From the NCBI GenBank assembly GCA_021432605.1, contig MU271151.1, forward strand, positions 62,001 through 126,000: 64,000 nt of DNA, given 5' to 3'. This DNA comes from Coniochaeta sp. PMI_546. Taxonomy: Eukaryota; Ascomycota; Sordariomycetes; Coniochaetales; Coniochaetaceae. Both the position numbers and the translations under genes were made by a program. The notes under the pieces were generated by a model. That model was given only the letters and a program-made list of their open reading frames with translations. It was not told the DNA's origin and did not search any database. This document shows positions 11,010 through 21,687 of this stretch, piece by piece; the stretch's first letter is position 1, and the number at the start of each line of letters is the position of its first letter.

Positions 11010-12242
11010 ATGGCGTCACAATCGGATACCAATAGCAACCGAAAGAAGCTCGTGGTGGTGGTGGGCGCGACCGGCAACCAGGGCGGTTCGGTAGCCCGGC
11101 GCTTCCTTCAAGACCCGCGATATGCCGTGCGCGGCCTGACCCGCGACACCTCGGCCCCGGCCGCTCAGCAATTGGCAGCCCTCGGTGCAGAGGTCGTGCG
11201 GGCCGACCTAGACGACGTCAAGTCCCTGGAGACCGCCTTTGCCGGCGCTAACGTTATCTTCAGCGTCACCAACTACTGGGAGCCCTTCTTCCGCCCCGAC
11301 TGCAGGGCCAAGGCACAGGAACTAGGCATCACATGTCGCCGGTACGCATACGACGTCGAGTACCGGCAGGGCAAGAACATTGCCGACGCAGCGACAGCCG
11401 TAGTCGACTCGCTCGACGACAACGGCTTCCTCGCCTCGACACTGAGCAATTCGACAAAGTGCAGCAACGGCAAGTTTAAGGACTTGTACCACTTTGACTC
11501 AAAGGCAGACGTGTTTCCGGACTACGTCGCCGCCACTCACCCCAAGCTCGCGGCCAAGATGTCGTGCATCCAGACGGGCTTCTTCACCACCAGCCACCGG
11601 ATCCTGCCCAACTCGTACTTCAAGAAGGTCAGTCTGCCACTTTCCCTGCCCACCCGCACTTCCCCCGTAGGCATAACAGAATAGGACGGGGAAACAAGGA
11701 AGAGAGTGTTAGCTGAAAACGGGCATGGTCAGCTCCCCGACGGAACCTTTGAGATGCGCTTCCCCTGCAGCCCAGACAAGCCGATACCGCACCTCGACGT
11801 CAACGCCAACACGGGCAACTTCGTCTACGCCGTGCACCAGATGCCCCCCGGCAAAGCCTACATGGCGGGCGAGTACCTCACCTGGCCCGAGTTTGCGCAG
11901 GCGTGGGCCCGCGTGACGGGCCAGCGCGTCGCCTACAGGGAGGTCGACTTCGACGACATGGTGGCCGACACGCCCGACCACGACTGCGGCGTCGAGGTGG
12001 CCTTGATGTTCAGCTACAGCTCGGATCCCGGCTACGATGGCGGCATGGACCTGTTGAAGGCCGAGGATCTGCGCAAGGTGAGTCCCAGGATCTCCGTCTT
12101 TCGCGTGTCTTGGCGTTGTGTTGTGTAGACATGACGGACTCTTTCTGACGTTGGGGTGTTATAGGCGGGCATCGACTGCCCCATGGTGACTGTGGAGGAG
12201 TCGCTGGCGCGGCAGGACTGGACGGCCACGTTGAGCCAGTGA
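11010..12242 (+). CDS. NmrA-like NAD(P)-binding protein
   Basis: Atypical short-chain dehydrogenase fold of the NmrA family, 346 aa in three exons: 11010-11627, 11733-12077 and 12165-12242. The second acceptor is at 11731-11732, giving SYFKK-LPDGTFEMRFP in family register; nearby AGs were rejected. Residues about 13-25 carry the nucleotide-binding loop VVVGATGNQGGSVAR. The family includes the nitrogen regulator NmrA, which senses NAD(P) and binds AreA, and isoflavone-reductase-like enzymes. No catalytic Tyr-x3-Lys is evident, favouring a sensor or regulatory role (inference). An in-frame ATG at 10917 would add 31 residues lacking family character, so 11010 is preferred. It is divergent from the LaeA-like methyltransferase. 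Confidence 0.88.
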
Positions 12243-13609
12243 AGACGCCTAACTGTGTGATGCAAGAGGGAGAGAGGTCTAGTTAGGATATGATTAGGGC
12301 GGGTAGAGGGTGACTGTATCCGGAGACGCTGTTCCATGTGATTGACTTCTATAGCATGTACCATGACATCACAGGGCAATGCCTACTGCAGTGACATGCC
12401 GGCTTCACTGCCCCGTCAAGCTGATGCATCCTCTCTGCACCTCAACGTGAAACATTATTCACGATCTAGATGGCCCTCAGGCGCACTTAAATGTGACTTC
12501 AGTCTGAGTCATTGCTCTCCTCGGTCCCGCAGTCCCGAGAGCCAACGAAGGCTTAACACCCCTAGCCCACAGTCATCCTCAGCTGTTACATGCCCACGTA
12601 TTCCCTTAGCAACCCATTTCAGATCAAAGTCTACGATATCCGCGTTTAGGCCTAGGTGCCGTACCTCATTTTGGACACGCTGACTTTCAACGGGTAAGGT
12701 TCACATGGTGACTTGCCCATTTAGCGGCGCTTTGCCATATCTGTTCCTCTCCTGCTACTTTGGTGTTAGAGACGTACATATATCTATACCAATAATTACA
12801 GTTCATGGGCCTATACAATGCGATGCACACATATACCATTGCCCATGAGATTGTCATCTTGTAGAATGGTTGCTGCGTTCGTTCGAAAGCACGGAATCTC
12901 TCCAAGCATGATCAACACGATTAATCAACCCCAACTCAATACTCTTCCCTTCCAAGCGTCCTGAGTTGAGGAACTACTGGAGCGGCGCGTTTTCACGATG
13001 TCTCCGTGAATTGTTCAATGCAATCGACATCAATATTCTTGTGGCATCTCAACGACATGGAAGATGGACACGTACGTTCACCGGAGTACTACGTGATAAC
13101 GAATCATCAGTAAGGACGAAGCTTGTCGGCATGCAAGTCATTGCGTAGTATTTGGCAGGATGACGACGATGTGGTACGATCGAGGCTAAGATCTGTACCG
13201 CAGTAAGCTCCCTGTTCAGTGGAGCTTTTGCGCGCTAGAACCGTCCACTTGGAATGGATGATGTAACCATGGCGCTTATAAGTTACCTTAGTTACCACAG
13301 TAGTCCACTGTGGTAGTACGCGTTATCACCACTCCTTTTGAGTTCTTTCTTGCAATTTGTGGTACCCGACTCGCAGTGTAATGACGCAATGCTACAAATG
13401 ATGTAATCTGTGTCAAGCAGGATTGTTGGAATAGCATGAAATGGTCAAGGAAGGGAGCTGCTTGATCCATCTGTTTGCTATGTGTACCGTAGTAATACAA
13501 CCCAGATCTACAACCTTTCCCTTCCCTCCTCCGAGTGTAATACTAGCAACCCTCGATCAATATCTCCCCCTATCAGGCGCACTCCTTGCTTAGGGTAGTT
13601 ACGGTCAAC
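12243..13609. other. Intergenic region, NmrA-like to DUF3292
   Basis: 1.37 kb without a convincing gene. Short frames on both strands lack family resemblance and splice partners. Confidence 0.5.
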
Positions 13610-16185
13610 ATGTCGGGGCCTAGCCATGACAGCAATGGACACGAAAGTACTCGCTACAGCAGTATGCTCGAAGTTGATGCCGTCGATACAAAACCGCCGC
13701 CTCGCTACATCATCGGTGCAGGTTCTATCGCTCAACAAACAAGCCAAACGCATATCACGGAGGAGAAAGGTACTCATCATGGTTCGATATGCGCATATTA
13801 GTCGACTCGAGTCTAGGGACTAATCAAGGCTGCCAGGAACTCCTGACCGATCTATTCCCAACCAGTCTACGACCTATCAAGACGCAAGCACCCGTGACGC
13901 AGTAGCCACCGGCAGAGCCGTCGATAGACAGCCTACCTTGACGGAGAAAGCACGTGCGGTAGTCGATGGAAAGACAGAGGAAGTGAGGGAAAGGATCAAC
14001 GAGGCAACCCAAGGTCTACAGAAGGAGCTCAACCCAGACAGCCATGAGCTCGCACGCGAGAATCCCGCGATTCAAGGCGCCGTAACACAGCACGCGGCTG
14101 TAGGGACCGATGGTGTCACCGATATTGGTTGGCATATGGATACTTCAACAATCCCCGATCCTTTGATCGAGGGTATATCAAATGGCGCCGTCTTTGCTTT
14201 CATCAGGCGGTTCAACAAGGTCAGAACTCGCCGCTGGATTTATGTATATCTCTGCTGACCAGCTCTGTAGGATGTTTTCGACGTCCGATCGGTCCCGATG
14301 GAGGTTACAAGCGGCCTCGATCTCAATGAATCATGGGCCCCAGATTATGCGACGGAGAAGATCCCTCTTCAGCTCCAACGGCTGTATCTCACGTTCGTCC
14401 TCGGCATTGCAAGTCTTATCCGACAGACGTCACGACTGAGATCCTGGCGCGAGACAAGAAGAACTGCCGCGTTCTGTGCCGTAAGCACTATGCACATCCG
14501 GGGCTTGAGCTTTACTTACATACCCATAGGCATACCTCGTCGCGTGGCTCCTCGACCTACTCGTTCCCCTCTTTTTGGGAATGTTGATCGCGGTGGTGTG
14601 CTCCAAAAAGGCGCGGGATACGCTGTTTCCCCCGGCCCCCCTCGCTCTGGTTGATATCAGCAAAGGAACACTTAAAAAGCCACAAGCAAAGCAGCTGGGC
14701 ACGTTCAACACCCTCACAGGTGCACCGGAGAAGCACGAAGGCGAGGCGGTAGAGCAAGAAGCTGCCAACTTCGCCGACAACATCCGTCATCTCATAACAA
14801 GATCCGTCGGTGTGCATAAAAGCCAAGACGAAGGAGGTGATCCACTCGAAGGCAAGGTGCCGAAGCCGGTCAGAAATGCTGTCAGGAAAGTTCAGGCCGA
14901 AGGACAAGCCGCTGGACACGTCCAGGAAGAGGAGGATCCCGTTCAAAAGCCCATGGAGGAGATGCTCTGGGACAAAGTCAAGCCGGAAAAACTTGACCCT
15001 ATCCTCAAGAATGTGCCACATGTTCTCGGCGAGTTGGCCGATAACTATGAACGCTTTGCCAAGTACGTCTGTCCCTCCCGGTGACTACCTCCTTACCAGC
15101 GTTCTCGAATTGCTAACCCAGAAACTAGCGCTATCAACCCTACGCCACCCTTTTCGCCATATAGCTATTTGCGAATCGCCGCCATCCTAGTTCCTATGTT
15201 CCTCATGTCCTTCTTTGTCAACTACTACATGGTCTATAAGGGCATCGGGGCCGGCATTGGTTTTGCCTTGTTTGGAGATCCAATCTTGACACCGGCATGG
15301 AATTGGCTCAATCGCAACTATCCACACTGGATGGAACAACTCGAACCTAAGAAGTACGTTTTGCTACATTGGATGCACTTTTTTTTAGCATGGTCAACAC
15401 TAACACAATGCAGCAATATCCTCCGCGGGGTGCCGACTAACAATCAAATCGCACTCACTCTCTTGCGTATCGGCGAAGCTTACAAAGCCCCCCTCCCCCC
15501 AGTGCCGGCTTCCAAGTCCGAAGATTCTTACCAGAAGAAACACCTTGACGTTGACGAGATACCACTCGATGCTTCCAGGGCCGAAAAGACGTTTGCCGTC
15601 ACGCCAGACATCTCGCTCGGGAATCCCCCTGCGAAAGACGATGAGGGCCCCAAGCACAAGCATGTGTCCAAGCTTGTGCGGTTCTTCAAAGGTGAAAGCA
15701 AGGCAGTCGTCGAGTCCAAGCTCGCAATCGACCACGTCCGTGCCGCCGCCGGATCCGAAAAGGCAAAGGGCCATCTCGGCGTCCTGCCCAAGGAGAAGAA
15801 CCTTGTCTACGCCGGGCCGAGCGAGTTCAAGGCTCGTTATGAGGGTAAACCCGGATGGCTGTACATCACCGAGACCGCCGAACCGGAATTGGTATTCACC
15901 AAGCACGACCCCCGGCCGGTCGGAGCCAAGTCGCCGGAGCAGGCCGTGCTCACGATCCCCATAAAAGAGATCAAGCGTCTGAAGCGGGCTACGGCGTTTG
16001 CTAGCCAACCGGCAGAAGTGGTGGCGGATTATTCTGAGGACAAGGAACTTCTGGGAAGCTTGGAGATCAGCACGGCGGACACGAACCAGGCAAACGATGT
16101 GTACCGGTTCACCGCCATTCCGGAGAGGGACGAGTTGTTCAACCGGCTCGTGGCCATTGGACAGCAGAGATGGGAGAATATGTGA
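13610..16185 (+). CDS. DUF3292-type membrane protein
   Basis: Fungal protein of unknown function, about 760 aa in six exons: 13610-13769, 13837-14219, 14271-14480, 14530-15062, 15129-15353 and 15414-16185. All junctions keep frame, and several introns have CTAAC or CTGAC branch sites. The N-terminus is disordered and polar. Hydrophobic segments occur around LYLTFVLGIASLI, YLVAWLLDLLVPLFLGMLIAVV and IAAILVPMFLMSFFVNYY. The soluble C-terminal half may be a GRAM/PH-like lipid-binding fold (KPGWLYITETAEPELVF), which I infer only from its strand pattern. The last intron (15354-15413) is 60 nt with no stop in frame, so retention would add 20 mostly hydrophobic residues. Membrane location is likely; the role is unknown. 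Confidence 0.85.
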
Positions 16186-17474
16186 ATAACGCTGGGAATA
16201 CCTGTAAAGGAAATAGGAAAAGCAACACTTAAGAAATGGGGAAGCTGGTGACGGTCTGTTTTCTAGACTGCTCATCCTCGCGCACTCTGTCCTGCTGTTA
16301 GCTCAAGTACTACACGTCAGCACTATTGAGTTATAATCACGCGCCGCTCGTACAATGACGAGAAGTTGCTTCCTTCTCGGCATTGACTAACCTCTTCGTG
16401 TCGCCGGCTAAGTCTAAGGCTGGCGTAAAGCTCCCAGCCGCAATACCAGCCCCGAAAGTAGGTCCTCGGTCAAGTCTCCAAGGGTCCAAGCCCTTCGTAA
16501 CCTCGTTCATTAGCATTCATGCTTCACTGACTACACTCAGTAGTAAAGCCGTCCCTGAGCCACGAACTGCCGCCGCGTGAGCTTGGACAACGAATCAAAT
16601 GGAGGCATCGGGCTATTACATCAAACCTTCCCCTCCTGCGGATCCATGTGCCACCGCAATCCTGCTAAAGGATGCATCCTAACATGCTGGTCAAGAACCA
16701 TCTCTCCAGCGGACGACATTCCCGTAGACATGCTTGTGAAGCCGCGAATAGTGTCAGCCGCGTAGAGGAATATGAATTCCAGCAGTCGAAGGATCTGTCT
16801 CAATGAACCCTAGGTTCACTGGTCGCCGTACAACACTTACATTTTCGTATCGTATTGGCTCAGGTTACTACAATCTCAGAGGAGACAGTGGTTGGACACG
16901 GAGGTCTAATATAGGCATAGCAAAGGGATTCGCTTGGGCACTCGAGTACTCGTCAAGTCGGATCAAGACCCGTGCCACCTGCATGCAGTTGGTGATGATC
17001 TTCAGCTATTCTGGAAGGAGGTTGGTAACCGGTCCGACCTTGAGTGACTGGCAGATGTAACCAACGCCTTCTGTCTATAGGAGACCTTTCTCAGATGTGA
17101 TTTGGCTTGAGAAGAGAAGAAGGATGACCGACGTCGTGTTGTACCACCTTGAGACTTCATGATGCAACCTGTTCAAGGCTGATTATTGGCAGCGAGGATT
17201 CTCTTGGCATGCGGAATGACATGGGTTTACCACTGATGAGGTTTAGGCAACCTCTAACAACTTTCATGTCCGACTTGGACATATAGATCTTGTGATTTTA
17301 TATCGAGTTATGGTGCGTCTATCGAGTTTCTCGTCTTTGATTACCATATCCCGTATGCGCTCGCTGCAGTTCCTGTGTGACGACCTGGCACACTCCGCCA
17401 GAGACACGGTTATTCACCTCCCCATTTGCATTTGTCATCTTTTGTTGAAACGGCCACTGTCTTCCGCCATAGCA
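16186..17474. other. Intergenic region, DUF3292 to pseudogene
   Basis: 1.3 kb. Overlapping short frames at 16383-17060 on both strands hint at a decayed minus-strand gene, but in-frame stops and no recognisable domain prevent a call. Nothing else seen. Confidence 0.4.
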
Positions 17475-18602
17475 ATGAGCTTCCTAGGTGACACGAGACT
17501 TGTGTGTCTCAGCTTCGCTTTCTACGGGCTTGCGTCATCGTATATATCCCGACTTTGGAACACCAAACTTGCGATCCCCCGAGAGGTATGGTCCATGGGG
17601 CGTGAACTACACCACATTCACCGATATGCTCGATCATCCTAACGCGACGACCAACTTTCCCCTGCCCGGTCCAAACATCAGTGTGTCGTACCCGGACGCA
17701 GGGACTGACGAGAGCTGGGTGTTGAGCATCGCCGTGGCAGACCCGCCAGCGACTCTGATGTGGTGTTCTACACGGGGACAAACGCGAGCAAGTTCTTCAC
17801 CGGCAGCAGGATCAGACTCACCGCTCCCCCGGCTCTCCCTCTACCTCCCAATTCCACCACGGCCGGCAACGTCTCGGCTGGGGCGGACAGGAACTATACA
17901 GACTGGCATATCTGGGTCCAGTATTGGCCCTACCCGAGTTTTAGCGACGCGCAGAATGTGACGATCCCGGACAGGTGGCGTGGCGACGACGGGAGCTGCT
18001 CAACTATAGCAAGCGCGGATTGCATCCGCGACTGGGAAGCGGAGGTGGTGAAGAAGTACAACCCCGGGGCAGGCACATGCTCCCCCGTGAACGTCGGCGA
18101 TATTGCATCGTGCAGCGGTGTCGAACTCCTGCCCAAGCTCGGCGGGGTGTCCACATGTGAGCACATACCGGTGATGATATAGTCTAGTCTCGCACTAGAC
18201 TTGATTGGTTGTAGTTCGACAGAAGCTGTCTCTAACCTTGCCGGCACTCCCAATCTAGACTTCAACTCAACAGATGTCGGACATTGGCCGGGAGGCCAAC
18301 TCGATCTAATCGACTATGGAGGCGAACTGCACGATAGGGGTAACATTACGGCGTACAACGAGACTGGCAGTCTTCCGTGGCCAGTGTTGGTCCTATGGGG
18401 TAGCTGGGCCGTGAAGCCGAATCGGGTCCCGGGATCGCTCGTTCAGATCAACACCACGGCCAAGCTCACATGTGTGCGCGCCATGAATGCAACTGACGGG
18501 AGCATCACACCTGGGTGGAACAACGCCGCTATCGGACGCCGCATTGCCATCGAACTTTTGTGGCTCTCATTCGGATTGTCATTGCTGGCGGTGTGGCTGT
18601 GA
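17475..18602 (+). pseudogene. Frameshifted secreted or membrane-anchored protein, family unknown
   Basis: A single protein-like sequence is spread over three frames. Frame A starts at 17475 with a hydrophobic leader (LVCLSFAFYGLASSYIS). Near 17575-17585 meaning moves to frame B (RYGPWGVNYTTF to SIAVADP). Near 17745-17748 it moves to frame C (SDVVFYTGTNASKFF to LLPKLGGVST). A further segment ending at 18602 can be joined by a 42-nt GT-AG intron (18157-18198), short even for fungi. Many Asn-X-Ser/Thr sites, paired cysteines and a hydrophobic C-terminal tail (LLWLSFGLSLLAVWL) suggest a secreted, possibly GPI- or tail-anchored glycoprotein. The two shifts have no credible introns, so it is either a recent pseudogene or carries assembly errors. 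Function not recognised. Confidence 0.6.
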
Positions 18603-19290
18603 TATTAGCAGCCTAGATTCTAGACGTGGTTGGGGCTCGCAGGACTGGACGATGCGACTGGAATGCCACTTTCAAACCGTAAGAGGTGAACGGTGATGAG
18701 AGCAAAACGTAAGGGAAGACGTCGCTGATATTAGGTGGTTTGAAGTCTCGTAGGCGATCAAACATGAATCTTTAAGTACAAGCCCCCCCCTACTACAAAA
18801 CCTACGGCCCAGTGACGGCTGGCTGACTGAACAGGACTCATATATACGTCAGTGGCTAAGCTTCTCTAGACATAGACGTTGGCAAGATGTGAAATTTCAC
18901 CTTGTGCGCCGTCTATTCTCGAAATTTGTGACAGTTAACTGAGAGACAGAAAGCTGGATCATGTAGAGCAGCAGCATACCAGGGACCATCTAAATAGACC
19001 ACTCACTGTCATCTCAGTCACAACGTGAATCTCATGTAAAATGAGGGAAAAGTGCTGCAGGCAGCTTAGAGTAGACTCGATGTCATCGAGAGAAGGTCGG
19101 TGACTGCCATCAAAGTGTCATTGATAGTAGATATCTCGAAATTCACTAACCCAAGGACACAAGACTTCAGAAGTTCCTCAACATTCAGTTATCATTTCAG
19201 GTACAGTCTTTTGGGCTATAGACACTCTTTGCACAATCCTCCACGCGAGTCTGCCACACCAAGCTGGCCGGATACACTCCTCGAGTCCCC
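18603..19290. other. Intergenic region, pseudogene to protease-like gene
   Basis: About 690 bp between convergent 3' ends; no gene, RNA or repeat recognised. Confidence 0.5.
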
Positions 19291-20145
19291 TTATGGATAA
19301 TCGGACCTCGTCTTCCCCACAGCAGCGACAAAGTTCGCACCGCCCGCAAACGGCGTGTAATCACTCCTCGTCTCATCCTGCAGCACGCCATACACGAACC
19401 GATCCCCGTTCTCGACAGCCCACAGCGGACCCCCCAGAGATCCAAGCGCAACGTCGGCGTCAGTCCTCAGCGACCCTCCAGGCTCACACCCCGTGCCCAC
19501 ACTCTTGACACTGATCCCCTCCTGCCGCGTGGGCTGAAACCCGCCCACGCTCTTATCCTGCGGCCAGCCGTAGTGGAAGAACTGCGCCTTGTTCAGCTGC
19601 GTGCTGGCATCGAAGGTCTTGGCGCCCAGGTAGCCCAGCTGCTCGCCCAGCCTCGCATCGAGGATGAAGATGGCCCAGTCGTCCTTGACCACGCAGTCGC
19701 CGAAGCCGACGCCGTCCATGTACCAGTTGATCATGCCCGCGGAGGGGAACCGCTCGCCCCAGTAGTAGTTGGGCATGAACTTGAACTTCTGGCCCGTCTC
19801 GCCGAAGGCGGGCGCGCAGGTGCGGGCCGTGGCCACGTGGCGGGGGCCGATGAGCACGCCGCTGCACTGCTTGCGGCCCGTCCACTCGATCTTGACCATG
19901 GCGTTGTAGGGGTACACGGTTTGGTTCCAGTCGACGCGGTTGTCGGTGCCGATCACGTTGCGGGAGACGAGGGAGCCTGATTCGGACTCGGACCTGACCG
20001 TAGGGTGAAAGGAAGAGGGGGGGACGGAGGTCAGGGCTTCGAGGGCGGATATGTCGAGGAGGATGCCGTGGGGTTCAGAGGTAGGAATGGCCATGACGGC
20101 CTTTGAGGCGATGGCCCCTATGGCGAGAGCTTTAATAGAGACCAT
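19291..20145 (-). CDS. Secreted trypsin-like (S1) protease homologue, catalytically defective
   Basis: Single-exon, 284-aa secreted protein with the fold signature of S1 peptidases (glutamyl-endopeptidase-like fungal group). It has a signal peptide (residues 1-19) and a pro-region to about residue 70. The His motif TAAHC is TARTC (Thr109 in the His place) and the Ser motif GDSGGP is GSLGGP (Leu237 in the Ser place). An aspartate in DDWAIF fits the third triad position. Two of three catalytic residues are therefore missing while the frame is intact and the scaffold conserved (CSGVLIGPRHVATA, YGVLQDETRS). It is likely a pseudoenzyme with a binding or decoy role, or a recently disabled protease. 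A TATAAAT box lies about 90 bp upstream. Confidence 0.85.
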   Translation of the reverse strand: MVSIKALAIGAIASKAVMAIPTSEPHGILLDISALEALTSVPPSSFHPTVRSESESGSLVSRNVIGTDNRVDWNQTVYPYNAMVKIEWTGRKQCSGVLIGPRHVATARTCAPAFGETGQKFKFMPNYYWGERFPSAGMINWYMDGVGFGDCVVKDDWAIFILDARLGEQLGYLGAKTFDASTQLNKAQFFHYGWPQDKSVGGFQPTRQEGISVKSVGTGCEPGGSLRTDADVALGSLGGPLWAVENGDRFVYGVLQDETRSDYTPFAGGANFVAAVGKTRSDYP

Positions 20146-21687
20146 GGTGAGAGACCTTGGAAGGATTTTGGCTGGGTTTTTGCGGATTGGTGAGTTTGAC
20201 TTTCGTGTTGATCGGTGGCCCTGTCCAGGTATTTATACACAATCGAAGGGCCACTCAACCCGTGTTGGGGACTTCTTTACCTCTCCCTTGAAGGATCTAA
20301 TGGGGTACTCATGGGTGTTCATTGCTTACTGCCTGGCATCGTCCACCTGATGGTAGCATCGGGCGCGTGGTTTCTATATTCGATGCTCCAGTGCAACGCC
20401 GGCGCAGAACTCCCACGGCATTAGTCAGGTGATGCTCGGAGTTTCTTACATGAGATCTGGACCGCTGCCTAGGTTGAGGCCCGGTTCTTTTTTATATTGG
20501 CTTGGCAGGAGGTTGAGTTACTATACCGGGACAGTTATCGCCGGCAAGCTTTGGATACTCCGAGGATGATTCGTTCGCTTGTCTTATGTGCTCAGTTAAG
20601 TTGCGTTTCTATGGTTGTAACCGGAATCCTACTTCTTTAACTGTAAAGTTATCCAGGTAGAAGGACCGTACATGCAGTGCATCCGCACGCACGAGGTTGC
20701 GAATCGCAAATGTCCCTTCGGCTTACTTGGAAGTCACTCGATTCGTTGACCGGATGTGTGATACCTGGACGGCACGCCCCTGTGAGCTTTGTTTCCTTGA
20801 AGTAGTCAAAGTAAATGCCTTCAAATCACTATTTGGTCAGGATACACATGAGTGAAGACAAGCTCACGGCTAATCCATTACCTAGTCATTCGAAGGCATA
20901 AGCACTCTCCTCACTCTCCATGATATCAACCCGATAAGTGATGGCACAGAGTATGAAGTTCACATGTTTATAGTACCTCATTATGAGACCCTCAAGATTT
21001 ATTTATTATTCGTATTCAACGCACGCAGATGACCTTGTTCAAATCGATGTCGTCACCACTGTAACCTTGAGCTTGAAGACTTGTGCGAAACAGACGGCTG
21101 GCGAGAATGTGAAAGAAGAAAGCCCTGGATGAGCTGTGGAACAACAACTGATGTACTAGAATGTCAATCCGAACTGTCAGATAAGTCTTGGAAAGAAGTG
21201 TTGTTCACTTGAGATGTGCGATATTAACCAGGGTCCAGGGTACCTCTTTACCCGCCTGAGCCCTCATCGATTAGCAAGCGCTGAGCCTTATGATCGGACA
21301 GCATTTGTACGAGCCATTCCTCACTTACCTCATGGATAGTCACGAGTCTGAATCCAGGACCCTCTGTAGCAATGTCGCACTCTTGATCAGCAAAGAGACA
21401 CCGTCGGTCCGCAATGGGCCGAGGTGTGAATGTCGACGTCACATCGTCCCGGTCCCAGCATTGCTGGCATGGTCGCTTTCCGGGTAACATGGGTTATGCA
21501 CCTTTGGGGAAACGGAAGATCGACCCTATTTACACGGCAGAATTGCCGCCCGAGGGGTCAAATTGTCTCCAAAAGACTTAAATGAGTCCACTCGCCGTCT
21601 GGTTCGGAAGGCAATTTCGAATCTACGCGCGTCCTGCTGTAGCTACCAGCTGGTAAAGATCGTGTCATCGTGGGATCGAAAGTGACG
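20146..21687. other. Divergent intergenic region, protease-like / GH43
   Basis: 1.5 kb between divergent starts. It holds the TATA-like box of the protease-like gene; no further gene is seen. Confidence 0.5.
20231..20238 (-). promoter_or_regulatory. TATA-like box of the protease-like gene
   Basis: Read on the minus strand the bases give GTATAAAT. The box lies about 90 bp before the start at 20145, a suitable distance for a fungal core promoter. Confidence 0.4.

Noticed and set aside
304-12242. Secondary-metabolite gene cluster (P450, methyltransferase, regulator, NmrA-like)
   Set aside because: No PKS, NRPS, terpene cyclase, DMATS or RiPP precursor is present, and the genes are interrupted by a GH5 and an RTA1-like gene.
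16380-17065. Possible decayed minus-strand gene
   Set aside because: Some stretches look protein-like and a GTAAGT site is present, but there are stops in each frame and no recognisable domain.
21248-21487. Two Reb1-like sites (TTACCCG at 21248, CGGGTAA at 21481) before the GH43 gene
   Set aside because: A 7-mer is expected about eight times on both strands in 64 kb, so two within 240 bp is not significant.
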